A stretch of 53,929 nucleotides of DNA from an uncultured Ruminococcus sp. (GTDB taxonomy: Bacteria; Bacillota; Clostridia; Oscillospirales; Acutalibacteraceae), in NCBI GenBank assembly GCA_902798755.1, contig CADBYC010000006.1, positions 1 through 53,929 on the forward strand, read 5' to 3'. Position numbers and translations under genes: made by a program. Below the pieces are notes generated by a model. That model made no database searches, had not been told where the DNA came from, and saw nothing but the letters and a program-made list of their open reading frames with translations. Below, piece after piece: positions 24,793 to 33,335 of the stretch (position 1 is its first letter; every line of letters begins with the position of its first letter).

Positions 24793-25941
24793 ATGAAAAG
24801 AATCCTGTCCGCTATCCTCTGTATCGCGCTCACCGTCCTGCTGTTCACCGCCTGCGGTACACAGCAAAACGCCCCGTCCTTTGTCATCACCGACAAGCCC
24901 AACCGCGACGAGATCACCGTCACCTTTAAAAGCACCGAAAACGACAACACCCTCGAACTCAAGCTGAAAAAGGATTCTCTCTCCAACGATCAGAATTCTG
25001 TTTTCAAGGGCTATGCCGACTCGTCGCTCTACGACCGCGCCGTCATCACCTCAGGCAATACCGAGACCGAACAGCTCGCCTACAACGACTATGTATCGGG
25101 CTGGAACCTCACTTCCGGCAGCTGTTATCCCGGCGCCGAAGAATATACTCCTAAATACGAGCGCCACACCTTCGACTATGAACAGCGCGTCAAAGACGTC
25201 CTGATCTGGACGCCCGAGGATTACGACGCGTCCTCTGCCGACAAGTATTCCGTCATCTACATGACCGACGGTCAGAACCTCTTTGACCGCTCCGCTACCG
25301 CCACAGGCTCATGGGGCGTTGCCGAAAGCGCCCTTGCGATGGCACAGAACGGCGGCGAGAAGTGTATCATCGTCGGTATCGAAAACTCCGACGGCTGGCG
25401 CGATAACGAGCTGACCCCCGATATCGGCAAAGTCACCGAAGACGGCTACAAGGACGGCCACGGCGAGTATTTCGCCGATTTCGTCGTCGATACCGTCATG
25501 CCCTATATCAACGAGCATTACAATGTCTATACCGACCGCGATCACACCCACGTCTGCGGCAGCTCCTCGGGCGGTATCGAGAGCTTTTATATCGCGATGG
25601 CGCACCCCGACAAGTTCGCCTCTGTCGGCGCGCTTTCTCCCGCGTTCCTGCTGTTCGATGACGATACATGGGTCGATTGGCTCTCTAAGCAGGATTATTC
25701 TCAGAACGCGCCTTTCATCTACCTCTATTGCGGCAAGGCAAGCTCCGACCAACTCGAGCAGGCGCTCTATATGGGCACCGTCACCATGCCCGACAATCTC
25801 AAGAAGATCAACTATCCTGAGGATAAGGTCGTCACTAAGCTCTATGACGACGGTATCCACAATGAAATGTACTGGCGCGCGGTCTTCCCCGATTACCTCA
25901 AGTACGCTTTCCCGAAGCCGCAGACCGAGTCCGCGAAATAA
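24793..25941 (+). CDS. Secreted esterase lipoprotein (esterase D/Fes-like alpha/beta hydrolase)
   Basis: The 382-residue lipoprotein has signal peptide MKRILSAILCIALTVLLFTAC, with Cys as the lipidation site. An N-terminal beta region leads to a PF00756-type hydrolase domain. YSVIYMTDGQNLFD is the family strand, and the nucleophile elbow is CGSSSGG in HTHVCGSSSGGIESFYIAM. A C-terminal GIHNEMYW supplies the catalytic His. Relatives include feruloyl and acetyl xylan esterases and enterochelin esterases; the substrate is open, and a plant-polymer ester would fit the dockerin genes elsewhere. I start at MKRIL, with AGGAG 8 bases upstream. Confidence 0.86.
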   Translation: MKRILSAILCIALTVLLFTACGTQQNAPSFVITDKPNRDEITVTFKSTENDNTLELKLKKDSLSNDQNSVFKGYADSSLYDRAVITSGNTETEQLAYNDYVSGWNLTSGSCYPGAEEYTPKYERHTFDYEQRVKDVLIWTPEDYDASSADKYSVIYMTDGQNLFDRSATATGSWGVAESALAMAQNGGEKCIIVGIENSDGWRDNELTPDIGKVTEDGYKDGHGEYFADFVVDTVMPYINEHYNVYTDRDHTHVCGSSSGGIESFYIAMAHPDKFASVGALSPAFLLFDDDTWVDWLSKQDYSQNAPFIYLYCGKASSDQLEQALYMGTVTMPDNLKKINYPEDKVVTKLYDDGIHNEMYWRAVFPDYLKYAFPKPQTESAK

Positions 25942-25987
25942 GCCTCATATATTCAAAACGCAAATACTCAACCTCATTTTATAACTC

Positions 25988-26017
25988 AAACGGGCTGTCA
26001 CTCACGACAGCCCGTTT
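25988..26017. terminator. Bidirectional terminator
   Basis: AAACGGGCTGTC and GACAGCCCGTTT, a perfect 12-bp stem with a 6-nt loop, between the esterase and TfoX-like genes. Confidence 0.9.
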
Positions 26018-26021
26018 CCTA

Positions 26022-26339
26022 TCATTTCTTCTTTTTCTTCGGCGCGGGCAGTTCATCCGCCACGCCGTTGACCAACTGCGCCAAAAACGCCTTATCCTCT
26101 ACATTATCGACCAACAGCATTTCCTTTGCGCCCTCATACGGCAGCTCATATGCCGCCTTTGGCATCATCTTTTTCGCATGCTCTGTCGGCTTGATCAGAA
26201 AGCGGTCGTCATAGATCCCGCCGATCACCTTTTCTCGACAGTACAGGATATACTCCCCCATCATCGCGCGGTGTGAGATCTCGTCCGCCTCGCTGAGCTG
26301 TTCGAGTATATAATCCAGATATTCTTTGGAAGACGACAT
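26022..26339 (-). CDS. TfoX N-terminal domain protein
   Basis: The 105-residue protein has the TfoX/Sxy N-terminal fold only. The signature blocks are ISHRAMMGEYILYCREKVIGGIYDDRFLIK and YEGAKEMLLVD. In gamma-proteobacteria full TfoX controls competence genes; the single-domain Firmicutes version has no assigned job. It ends in a run of Lys. Its ribosome binding site lies inside the terminator hairpin of the upstream gene, so expression may depend on that structure opening. Confidence 0.88.
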   Translation of the reverse strand: MSSSKEYLDYILEQLSEADEISHRAMMGEYILYCREKVIGGIYDDRFLIKPTEHAKKMMPKAAYELPYEGAKEMLLVDNVEDKAFLAQLVNGVADELPAPKKKKK

Positions 26340-26343
26340 AAAA

Positions 26344-26382
26344 AATCACCTCAGCCGTATGATAGCATACGCCGAGGTGATT
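26344..26382 (-). terminator. Terminator hairpin containing the tfoX-like ribosome binding site
   Basis: A 9-bp outer stem (AATCACCTC with GAGGTGATT), a small internal loop and a 6-bp inner stem (CGTATG/CATACG) with a 4-nt loop. On the minus strand it ends in TTTTTT directly followed by the start ATG. The 3' arm GAGGTGATT is also the best ribosome binding site for the next gene. Confidence 0.8.
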
Positions 26383-26402
26383 GTAAAGTCATATCAAACT
26401 GA

Positions 26403-27041
26403 TCAAGCGTTGTTCTTGTTGTAGAACTTGTCGAGCAGCTTTGCGATCCACGGGATCTTGCCGATGAGCAGCAGCTCCTTCTTCTTGCCGGTAGCCGCGT
26501 TGACGATACCGATGATCGCGATCACGCACAGGAAGATCGAACCCGCGATAAAGAGGAAGTTAAAGATCTTGTAAACAGTGCTGTAATCATAGTATGTAAA
26601 GAAGATACCGTACTCATATTCGCCCGGGAAGATCGCATTGATGATCGCGAGCAGAATCTGAGTGACGATGGTATAGACCAGATTAAACGCGCACAGGGTC
26701 GCGCCCTGCTTGACGTGATACTGACAGTAGGGAGAGTTCTTTCTCGCGAACATCGGGATCAGGAACAACGGACCTACATAAGACAGCCACGCGATACCTC
26801 TGTTCTGCCGGGTATCCTGATCGGGCATAACGGTAGCATTTACGGGAGCCGCGCCCTGTTGAGCCTGCGGATCGACAGGCTGCTGAGGAACCTGCTGATA
26901 CCGGGGCTGCTGAACAGGCTGCTGGGGAGTCTGCTGAACGGGCTGCTGAGGCGCCGCCTGCGGATTGACAAAGGTACCGCAGTTGGGGCAGGCGTTAGCG
27001 CCCTCGGGCAGCTGCTGACCGCAATTAGAACAAAAAGCCAT
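26403..27041 (-). CDS. Zinc-ribbon membrane protein
   Basis: The 212-residue protein opens with an N-terminal zinc ribbon, FCSNCGQQL followed by ACPNCGTFV (two CxxC pairs). A Gln/Pro-rich linker of about 45 residues follows (repeats of PQQPVQQ). The membrane domain has three to four helices and resembles DUF4870/Tic20-like proteins (LSYVGPLFLIPMFARKNSPYCQYHVKQGATL). It is divergent from the SPFH operon, whose proteins carry similar zinc ribbons, so a shared envelope function is likely but inferred. GAGG lies 9 bases upstream. Confidence 0.8.
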   Translation of the reverse strand: MAFCSNCGQQLPEGANACPNCGTFVNPQAAPQQPVQQTPQQPVQQPRYQQVPQQPVDPQAQQGAAPVNATVMPDQDTRQNRGIAWLSYVGPLFLIPMFARKNSPYCQYHVKQGATLCAFNLVYTIVTQILLAIINAIFPGEYEYGIFFTYYDYSTVYKIFNFLFIAGSIFLCVIAIIGIVNAATGKKKELLLIGKIPWIAKLLDKFYNKNNA

Positions 27042-27101
27042 GATAAAAACCTCATTTCTGAATTTCTGAAAAATCCCTTTCGGAATCCTTATGATAAATC
27101 T

Positions 27102-27129
27102 ATTATAGAATAAATTTCAGCTAAGTCAA
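27102..27129 (-). promoter_or_regulatory. Promoter of the zinc-ribbon membrane gene
   Basis: On the minus strand: TTGACT, 16 bases, TATAAT. Confidence 0.82.
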
Positions 27130-27294
27130 CCGACCGCCGACAACTTTAGATATATTCGATAACCGCCCGTGACCGCACAAATTCTCTTTTGTCATTTTTA
27201 ACAATACTTAAAGATAAATTTTAGTAAAAAGTTAAGAATCCTCCTTTCGTCATATCTGCCAAATAACACATACAGATTCTTTACATTTCACCAC

Positions 27295-27324
27295 TTGCAT
27301 TTATTCATCGCTTTATAGTATAAT
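27295..27324 (+). promoter_or_regulatory. Promoter of the SPFH operon
   Basis: TTGCAT, 18 bases, TATAAT, about 85 bases before the SPFH start. No SigW-like (TGAAAC/CGTA) promoter was seen. Confidence 0.7.
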
Positions 27325-27408
27325 TATGATGTATGATAATATGCGGTAATTGCAAACACCCGTAAACTACCGCCATCTGCAATTTTTCTATTACAGGAGG
27401 AAATCATT

Positions 27409-28746
27409 ATGGGACTTATTAAAGCAGGTCTGGGCTCCGCAGGCGGAGTTCTGGCAGACCAGTGGAAAGAATTTTTCACCTGCGATGCGATGCCTAAGAC
27501 GGTCCTCGCCCGCAAGGGAACAAAAAAGACGTCCGGCCGCTCTTCCAACACCAAGGGCAGCGATAACGTCATCTCTGACGGTTCCGGTCTGATCGTCGCC
27601 GACGGTCAGTGCGCGATCATCACCGACCAGGGCGTCGTTGCTGAGATCTGCGCCGTTCCGGGCGAGTATACCTACAACTCCAAAACCGAGCCTTCCCTCT
27701 TCACCGGCAAGTTCGGCGAATCCCTCAAGCGCACCTTCATGGAGATCGGCAAGCGCTTCACCTACGGCGGCGAGCCTCCCAAGGATCAGCGCGTTTACTA
27801 TTTCAACACCCTCGAAATGATGGAAAACCCCTTCGGTACCGCCAACCCCGTACCCTTCCGTGTTGTCGACAGCCGTCTCGGTCTCGACCTCGACGTTTCC
27901 GTCCGCTGCAACGGCTACTACAGCTATGTCATCGACAACCCGATCATCTTCTATACCAAGGTCTGCGGTAACTTCGCGGGCGGCGATTATGAGCGCTCTG
28001 AGATCGACAAGCAGCTCAAGACCGAGTTCATCAATGCGCTGCGTCCCATGTTCGGCAAGCTGTCCAACCTCGAGATCCGTCCCAACCAGATCCCCAACCA
28101 TGAGGAAGATATGATCAAAGCCGCTAACGAGATCCTCAGCGAGAAATGGGGCGAACTCCGCGGCTTAAAGCTTGTATCCATCGCGTTCCAGAACGTCGAC
28201 CTTCCCGAAGAGGATCAGAAGATGCTCAAGGAGGTTCAGCGCAACGCCGCGTTCATGAACCCCAATATGGCAGCCGCTCACCTCGTCGGCGCACAGGCAC
28301 AGGCGATGCAGGATGCCGCCAACAACCAGAACGGCGCGATGGGCGCGTTCATGGGTATGGGCATGGCACAGGGCGTAGGCGGCGCGAATGCCGCGAGCCT
28401 CTTTCAGATGGGTCAGCAGCAACAGCAGGCTCCTGTACAGCAGAAGCCGACTACCAACCCCTCAAACAACACGCCTGCGTGGACCTGTCCCTCCTGCGGC
28501 AAAACCGCTACCGGCAAGTTCTGCCCCGAGTGCGGCGCGAAGAAGCCCGAAGCCGACGGCTGGACCTGTCCTTCCTGCGGCAAGGTGAACAAGGGCAAAT
28601 TCTGTGCTGAGTGCGGCACCAAAAAGCCCGAGGGCGCTCCCCTTTACAAGTGCGACAAGTGCGGCTGGGAGCCCGAGGATCCGCATCATCCGCCGAAGTT
28701 CTGCCCTGAGTGCGGCGACATCTTCGACGATAACGATAAGGTTTAA
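27409..28746 (+). CDS. SPFH-domain protein with C-terminal zinc ribbons (YdjI-like)
   Basis: The 445-residue cytoplasmic protein matches the YdjI family ('virion core protein' in older annotation). Residues 1-290 form the SPFH/band-7 scaffold (DNVISDGSGLIVADGQCAIITDQGVV; the YEVRSE-type helix region around SEIDKQLKTEFINALRPMF). A Gly/Met/Gln-rich linker follows, then three zinc ribbons (CPSCGKTATGKFCPECG; CPSCGKVNKGKFCAECG; CDKCGW...FCPECG). In Bacillus, YdjI with YdjG and YdjH recruits PspA to stressed membrane. AGGAGG lies 9 bases before the ATG. Confidence 0.9.
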   Translation: MGLIKAGLGSAGGVLADQWKEFFTCDAMPKTVLARKGTKKTSGRSSNTKGSDNVISDGSGLIVADGQCAIITDQGVVAEICAVPGEYTYNSKTEPSLFTGKFGESLKRTFMEIGKRFTYGGEPPKDQRVYYFNTLEMMENPFGTANPVPFRVVDSRLGLDLDVSVRCNGYYSYVIDNPIIFYTKVCGNFAGGDYERSEIDKQLKTEFINALRPMFGKLSNLEIRPNQIPNHEEDMIKAANEILSEKWGELRGLKLVSIAFQNVDLPEEDQKMLKEVQRNAAFMNPNMAAAHLVGAQAQAMQDAANNQNGAMGAFMGMGMAQGVGGANAASLFQMGQQQQQAPVQQKPTTNPSNNTPAWTCPSCGKTATGKFCPECGAKKPEADGWTCPSCGKVNKGKFCAECGTKKPEGAPLYKCDKCGWEPEDPHHPPKFCPECGDIFDDNDKV

Positions 28747-28757
28747 TCTATCATTAC

Positions 28758-28786
28758 GAAAGGCTATAGTTCTCCTATAGCCTTTC
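28758..28786 (+). terminator. Hairpin after the SPFH gene
   Basis: GAAAGGCTATAG and CTATAGCCTTTC, a perfect 12-bp stem with a 5-nt loop. The T tract is weak, so partial read-through into the zinc-ribbon gene is likely. Confidence 0.7.
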
Positions 28787-28797
28787 TCAATAATAAT

Positions 28798-28839
28798 GTC
28801 ATTGCGAGCCCCTTTATGGGGCGCGGCAATCCCACAAAG
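28798..28839. repeat. GTCATTGCGAGG repeat (copy with altered stem)
   Basis: GTCATTGCGAGCCCC, TTTAT, GGGGCGCGGCAATCCCAC. The arms match 14188..14226, while the inner stem differs on both sides (CCCC with GGGG). Confidence 0.75.
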
Positions 28840-28914
28840 AGGGAATAACCCTTTCCGTCATGATCGGCGACAGGATTTTCCCTCGTCGGACAACGATCAA
28901 CTAAAGGAGAAACT

Positions 28915-29997
28915 ATGGCAGTACATGAATATAAATGCCCCTGCTGCAGCGGCGCGCTCGCCTTTGACAGCTCGGTGCAAAAACTAAAATGCCCGTTCTG
29001 CGATACCGAGTTCGAGGTCGAAGCGGTCAAGGCGTATGACGAGGACCTCAAGAACGAGGGCACCGATAACCTTGACTGGGACACCAACGCCGGTACCCAG
29101 TGGACGGTCGACGAAGCCACGGGACTGCGCTCTTACATATGCCAAAGCTGCGGCGGCGAGATCGTCGGCGATGAAAACACCGCCGCTACCGACTGCCCCT
29201 TCTGCGGCAACCACGCCATCATCATGCAGCAGTTCTCAGGCGCCCTGAAGCCCGACTACGTCATTCCCTTCAAGCTCGACAAGGAAGCCGCCAAGCAGCA
29301 GTACAAACAGCACCTGATGGGCAAGTTCCTGCTCCCCAAGGTGTTCAAGGACGAGAACCATATCGACGAGATCAAGGGCATCTACGTTCCCTTCTGGCTG
29401 TTCGATTCCGACGCCGACGCCGATATCCGCTTCCGCGCCACCCGCACCCGCGCTTGGTCGGATTCCAACTACAACTACGTCCAGACCTCCTACTATTCCG
29501 TCTACCGCGCGGGCAACATCGGCTTTGACCATGTTCCCGTCGACGGCTCCACCCGCATGGCGGACGATCTGATGGAGAGCGTCGAGCCCTTCAACTTCTC
29601 TGAGGCAGTCGATTTCCAGACCGCCTATCTGTCGGGCTACTTTGCCGACAAATACGACGTTTCCGCCGAGGATTCCATCGGCAGAGCCAACGAGCGTATC
29701 AAATCCTCCACCGAGGACGCGTTCCGCGACACCGTCCAGGGTTACGCCACCGTCACCCCCGAGTATTCCTCCGTCCGTCTGCACGACGGCAAGACCAAAT
29801 ACGCCTTCTATCCCGTATGGCTGCTCAACACCACCTATAAGGACGAGAAGTACACCTTCGCCATGAACGGACAGACAGGTAAATTCGTCGGCAACCTTCC
29901 CACAGACAAGGGCAAATTCTGGAGATTTGCGGGTCTGTTCACCGCTATCGCAGGCGCCGTTATCTACGCGGGCATGTGGATAGCCCAGTTGTTGTAA
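28915..29997 (+). CDS. Zinc-ribbon membrane protein (YdjG-like)
   Basis: The 360-residue protein has two N-terminal zinc ribbons (KCPCCSGALAFDSSVQKLKCPFC and CQSCGGEIVGDENTAATDCPFCG), a large soluble domain (FWLFDSDADADIRFRATRTR; a WLLNT block near the end) and one C-terminal membrane helix (FTAIAGAVIYAGMWIAQLL). This is the layout of Bacillus YdjG. AAAGGAG lies 6 bases before the ATG. It lies between the SPFH and TPM genes, which are the YdjI and YdjH counterparts. The likely role is a membrane hub of an envelope-stress complex. Confidence 0.88.
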   Translation: MAVHEYKCPCCSGALAFDSSVQKLKCPFCDTEFEVEAVKAYDEDLKNEGTDNLDWDTNAGTQWTVDEATGLRSYICQSCGGEIVGDENTAATDCPFCGNHAIIMQQFSGALKPDYVIPFKLDKEAAKQQYKQHLMGKFLLPKVFKDENHIDEIKGIYVPFWLFDSDADADIRFRATRTRAWSDSNYNYVQTSYYSVYRAGNIGFDHVPVDGSTRMADDLMESVEPFNFSEAVDFQTAYLSGYFADKYDVSAEDSIGRANERIKSSTEDAFRDTVQGYATVTPEYSSVRLHDGKTKYAFYPVWLLNTTYKDEKYTFAMNGQTGKFVGNLPTDKGKFWRFAGLFTAIAGAVIYAGMWIAQLL

Positions 29998-30009
29998 GGA
30001 GGCGCCGAC

Positions 30010-30795
30010 ATGATGAAACGTATCACAGCGATCCTCTTCGCTCTTGTTCTGATCTTCTCCGTCGCGCTGCTTCCCGCCTCCGCCGCGGGAGAAGCGTCCT
30101 ATTCCTACCGCTTTGACGACAACGCCGATCTGCTGACCGACGCCGAGGAACAGGCGCTCAAGGAAACCCTCTACGACGTTTGCTCAAAGTGCGGCTGCAA
30201 CATCGTTTTCTTTACCGCTAACGACTTAAACGGCGCGACCTTCACCCACACAGGCACCGCACAGGATTACACCCAGCGCTATTACGAGACCTGCTGCGGC
30301 GTCAACACCGACGGCGTGGTCTGCGGTCTTATCCTCCGTGACGAGGACGGCGACCGTCAGGTCCTGCTCTACGGCTCCGGCAAGTGCGTCAAGCGCCTGT
30401 CAGACTCCGAGAGCAAGGATATCCGCGACAACGCGATCTCCAAGCACAACCCCGACTCCAAGGGCTACTATGAATTCCTCAACTCCATCGCTCTCGGCGT
30501 CAAGTCGGCTGTCCCCCCGCACCTGAAATGGTATATGCTCCCCTTAGCGCTTCTGATCGGCTTCGCCATCGCCATGATTATCATGTCGATCTTCAAGAAG
30601 CAGCTCAAGAGCGTCAAGATGGAACGCGGCGCAGTCAACTACGTCCGTCAGGGCAGCATGAACGTCACCGCGTCGCGCGACACCTATCTGTACAGCACCG
30701 TATCCCGTACCGCCCGTCCGAAAGAGAGCTCGTCCTCCGGCTCGAGCCACAGCTCAGGCGGCGGCTCCTACAGCGGCGGCGGTTCCAAGTTCTGA
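30010..30795 (+). CDS. TPM-domain membrane protein (YdjH-like)
   Basis: The 261-residue protein has a signal peptide (MKRITAILFALVLIFSVALLPASA) and an external TPM/YgcG domain (residues 35-170: DNADLLTDAEEQALKETLYDVCSKCGCNIVFFT; VVCGLILRDEDGDRQVLLYGSG). One membrane helix follows (WYMLPLALLIGFAIAMIIMSIF), with a cytoplasmic tail ending in the Ser/Gly-rich SGGGSYSGGGSKF typical of the family. It starts 12 bases after the YdjG-like gene with a strong AAGGAGG, so it is co-translated. No pspA homologue is present in the window. Confidence 0.9.
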   Translation: MMKRITAILFALVLIFSVALLPASAAGEASYSYRFDDNADLLTDAEEQALKETLYDVCSKCGCNIVFFTANDLNGATFTHTGTAQDYTQRYYETCCGVNTDGVVCGLILRDEDGDRQVLLYGSGKCVKRLSDSESKDIRDNAISKHNPDSKGYYEFLNSIALGVKSAVPPHLKWYMLPLALLIGFAIAMIIMSIFKKQLKSVKMERGAVNYVRQGSMNVTASRDTYLYSTVSRTARPKESSSSGSSHSSGGGSYSGGGSKF

Positions 30796-30876
30796 TAAAC
30801 ATTTATCAGAAGAAAGTGAAACTTTCAATATTCTGAACTATTTTCTTTATACTTGTAAAAGGTTCTGAAAACATCA

Positions 30877-30910
30877 CGACCCTCATGCAGTGTGCATGAG
30901 GGTCGCTTTT
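30877..30910 (+). terminator. Terminator of the SPFH/YdjG/TPM operon
   Basis: A 13-bp perfect stem (CGACCCTCATGCA with its complement), 3-nt loop and a T run. The stretch to 31022 holds nothing else I can identify. Confidence 0.92.
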
Positions 30911-31022
30911 TATCATTATCTCAACATATTTTCAAAGGTGTGATCCGCGATCTCTTTCGGATAAAGCAGCCGTGTTTTCAACCTGTCTTTTCCCGCTTTT
31001 CAATCAGGAAAATCACTCACGA

Positions 31023-32240
31023 TCAAACAACCTGAAATATATAAAACTTCAAATAGTCAGTCTCATCCACGCCCCACAGGATCGGATGGTCGGGGCCCTG
31101 CTGTCTGCATTCTATCTGTCTTAAGCTGACGTTCGCGTCCGCGGCGGCGGATATCAGCATCTTTCTGAACTGTTCGTCGGGCATGAAGTGCGAACAGCTG
31201 CATGTCGCGAGGTAGCCTCCGCGCGGGAGCAGCTTCATCGCCTTTAGGTTGATCTCCTTATATCCTCTCTCTGCCGAGCGCGCGGTCGAGCGGGATTTCG
31301 TAAAGGCGGGTGGGTCAAGAATGATCATATCCCAGTCGCGGCGGTGTTCGTTCTCCGCCTGCGTCAACAGCTCGAACACATTCGCGGTCACAAAATCCAT
31401 ATTCGTGATCCCATTGAGCTCCGCGTTGCGCTTCGCCATGTCGATCGCCGTCTGCGAGATATCCACAGCGGTGACGTGCTCGGCGGTCTGCGCCGCGTTC
31501 AGCGCGAACGCCCCCGTATGCGTGAAGCAGTCCAGCACACGTTTGCCCCTTGCGATCTTCGCGACAGCGCGGCGGTTGTATTTCTGGTCGAGGAAAAAGC
31601 CTGTTTTCTGTCCCTCGATATAGTCCACGTTATAGCGGATACCGTTCTCGGTGATGATGACCTCGCCGCTCAGGTCGGTCCTCAGCCCTTCCATCGGATA
31701 AAAGCCCTTATATTCTTTCAACCCCTCCAGCTCGCGCACCTTGACGTCGTTGCGCTCGTAGATTGCGTCGATCGTATAGCCGCGCTCTCTCAGCGACTCG
31801 ACCAGATTGCGGAACAGCATCTCCTTGATACGGTCGATACCCAGTGATAACACCTGTGTCACCAGCACATTCTCGAACTTATCCACCGTCAGTCCCGGGA
31901 AGCTGTCCGCCTCGCCGAAGATCAGACGACAGGAGGAAAAGTCCTCTCCCATCACCGTCATACGGTAGTCGAGCGCGTAGTCGATACGGCGGCGGTAAAA
32001 CGCCTCATCAAATTTATCGTTCGCGTTCTTTGAGATGATCCTCACGCGGATCTTCGAATTGTCGTTGATATATCCCGAGCCGAGATACCGTCCCTTTTCG
32101 GTCAAAACGTCCACGATATCGCCGTTCTCATAACTGCCGTCGATATCGCGTATCTCGTCGTGATACACCCATACATGACCGCCCTTGATAAAGCGCTCGC
32201 ATTTTTTGCTCACCGTCACACGCGGGTAGCTTCTGTCCAT
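31023..32240 (-). CDS. Class I rRNA large-subunit methyltransferase (RlmI/RlmO-like)
   Basis: SAM-dependent m5C methyltransferase of 23S rRNA (RlmI family; Firmicutes members modify the same or a nearby cytosine). The 405-residue protein has an N-terminal PUA domain (residues 1-75), a central EEHI-type region, and the Rossmann domain with VLDCFTHTGAFALNAA (SAM motif), VDISQTAI, DPPAFTKSR (motif IV) and the catalytic cysteine region TCSCSHFM. I start at MDRSYPRV, with AGGAG 6 bases upstream. The TTG nine codons earlier lacks a site. Confidence 0.92.
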   Translation of the reverse strand: MDRSYPRVTVSKKCERFIKGGHVWVYHDEIRDIDGSYENGDIVDVLTEKGRYLGSGYINDNSKIRVRIISKNANDKFDEAFYRRRIDYALDYRMTVMGEDFSSCRLIFGEADSFPGLTVDKFENVLVTQVLSLGIDRIKEMLFRNLVESLRERGYTIDAIYERNDVKVRELEGLKEYKGFYPMEGLRTDLSGEVIITENGIRYNVDYIEGQKTGFFLDQKYNRRAVAKIARGKRVLDCFTHTGAFALNAAQTAEHVTAVDISQTAIDMAKRNAELNGITNMDFVTANVFELLTQAENEHRRDWDMIILDPPAFTKSRSTARSAERGYKEINLKAMKLLPRGGYLATCSCSHFMPDEQFRKMLISAAADANVSLRQIECRQQGPDHPILWGVDETDYLKFYIFQVV

Positions 32241-32365
32241 AACCTTCTCCTGCTCCATATCTTTCAAATTACAGAGTCATTATACCATAACTCCGAAGGA
32301 GTTCAGGTATAATCAGCCATCGCCCGTTGTCGCAAAGCGACAAACCGGGCGGGCATACAAATCTG

Positions 32366-32395
32366 TATAATAACCGAATTTATACGGTTATTATA
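32366..32395. promoter_or_regulatory. Palindrome between divergent genes
   Basis: TATAATAACCG and CGGTTATTATA, an 11-bp inverted repeat, lies between the methyltransferase gene and the 32509 gene. A minus-strand -10 (TATAAT, 32279-32284) lies to its left. It may be an operator; no known regulator site is matched. Confidence 0.45.
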
Positions 32396-32440
32396 CCATA
32401 TCTGCGTAAAATAGCAAGATTTCCGCCCTTTTTCTCTCGG

Positions 32441-32469
32441 TTGCAAAAGCTGTCAAACTATGGTATAAT
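32441..32469 (+). promoter_or_regulatory. Promoter of the 32509 gene
   Basis: TTGCAA, 17 bases, TATAAT, 40 bases before the ATG. Confidence 0.82.
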
Positions 32470-32508
32470 TACCACATAAATCATCACGCTCCGATAAGGG
32501 GGGTAATT

Positions 32509-33243
32509 ATGGGTCGATTATGGAATGATTATAAAGCAAAGGCAAAGGATATCCGCCCCTTTCTGCGCACCAAGATCGGTTCGCGGCTGGCGATCCTCGC
32601 GATCATCGATTTTATCGTGCTTTTCTTCGCGCCGCTGCTGCACGGCTTTGTCGGCACGGCGATCTTCGGCTGTGTCGCCAGCGTCTATCTGATGCTCATA
32701 TGGCGCAGATTTGACAAAGAGCATGTCGTCGTTCCCGCCTTGATCTTATGTATCCCCGTGCTCCTCGATATGGCGATCTATCACGAGATCTCCGTCGTCG
32801 TCGGCTGTCTGATCGCTATCGTCGCGATGCTCCTCGCTGCCCTCAGCAGAAAGCTCCTCGGCTTCTACGACAAGCTCTCCGACATGATGACCTCCTATCT
32901 CGTAGCAGGCGCGATCTGCGTCGTTGTCGTTATCGTCGCGTGCGTCACGCTGGTGCTGGTCAAGCTCGCGTGGTGGATCTTATGTATCATCGCGTTCTTC
33001 GTCGTAGTCGCTGTATTCATGGGCGTGGTATTCTCCACCGCCGCCTATACCGCCTCCGACGGCAGACGACAGGCGCGCCGTGACCGCCAACGCGAGCGCG
33101 ATTCTCAGGATCAGGAACAGCGCTACCGCGACTATCGCCCCGGAAAGCGCGACACCACGATCTACAACGTCGACGAAGATGACTTCACCGACGAGAACGC
33201 CCCTGCCGATCAAAAAGCGTATGACCTTCATGATTTTGAGTGA
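32509..33243 (+). CDS. Membrane protein with charged C-terminal tail
   Basis: I do not recognise this 244-residue protein. It has six hydrophobic segments between residues 26 and 185 (for example AILAIIDFIVLFFAPLL; VVVVIVACVTLVLVKLAWWILCIIAFFVVVAVFMGVVF). A highly charged tail of about 60 residues begins RRQARRDRQRERDSQDQEQRYRDYR and turns acidic at the end. GGGGGG lies 6 bases before the ATG, and it has its own promoter and terminator. The basic-then-acidic tail could bind nucleic acid or phospholipid headgroups; that is speculation. Confidence 0.72.
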   Translation: MGRLWNDYKAKAKDIRPFLRTKIGSRLAILAIIDFIVLFFAPLLHGFVGTAIFGCVASVYLMLIWRRFDKEHVVVPALILCIPVLLDMAIYHEISVVVGCLIAIVAMLLAALSRKLLGFYDKLSDMMTSYLVAGAICVVVVIVACVTLVLVKLAWWILCIIAFFVVVAVFMGVVFSTAAYTASDGRRQARRDRQRERDSQDQEQRYRDYRPGKRDTTIYNVDEDDFTDENAPADQKAYDLHDFE

Positions 33244-33306
33244 TCCTTTTTGTTCTTGTTTATCAATCAAATTCGTTATTCTTGATAATTTGTCTTTATC
33301 AACGAG

Positions 33307-33335
33307 AAAAGCGTGCACACCGGGTGCACGCTTTC
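33307..33335. terminator. Terminator between convergent genes
   Basis: AAAAGCGTGCAC, ACCGG, GTGCACGCTTT: a stem of about 11 bp with a T-rich end. Confidence 0.85.
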
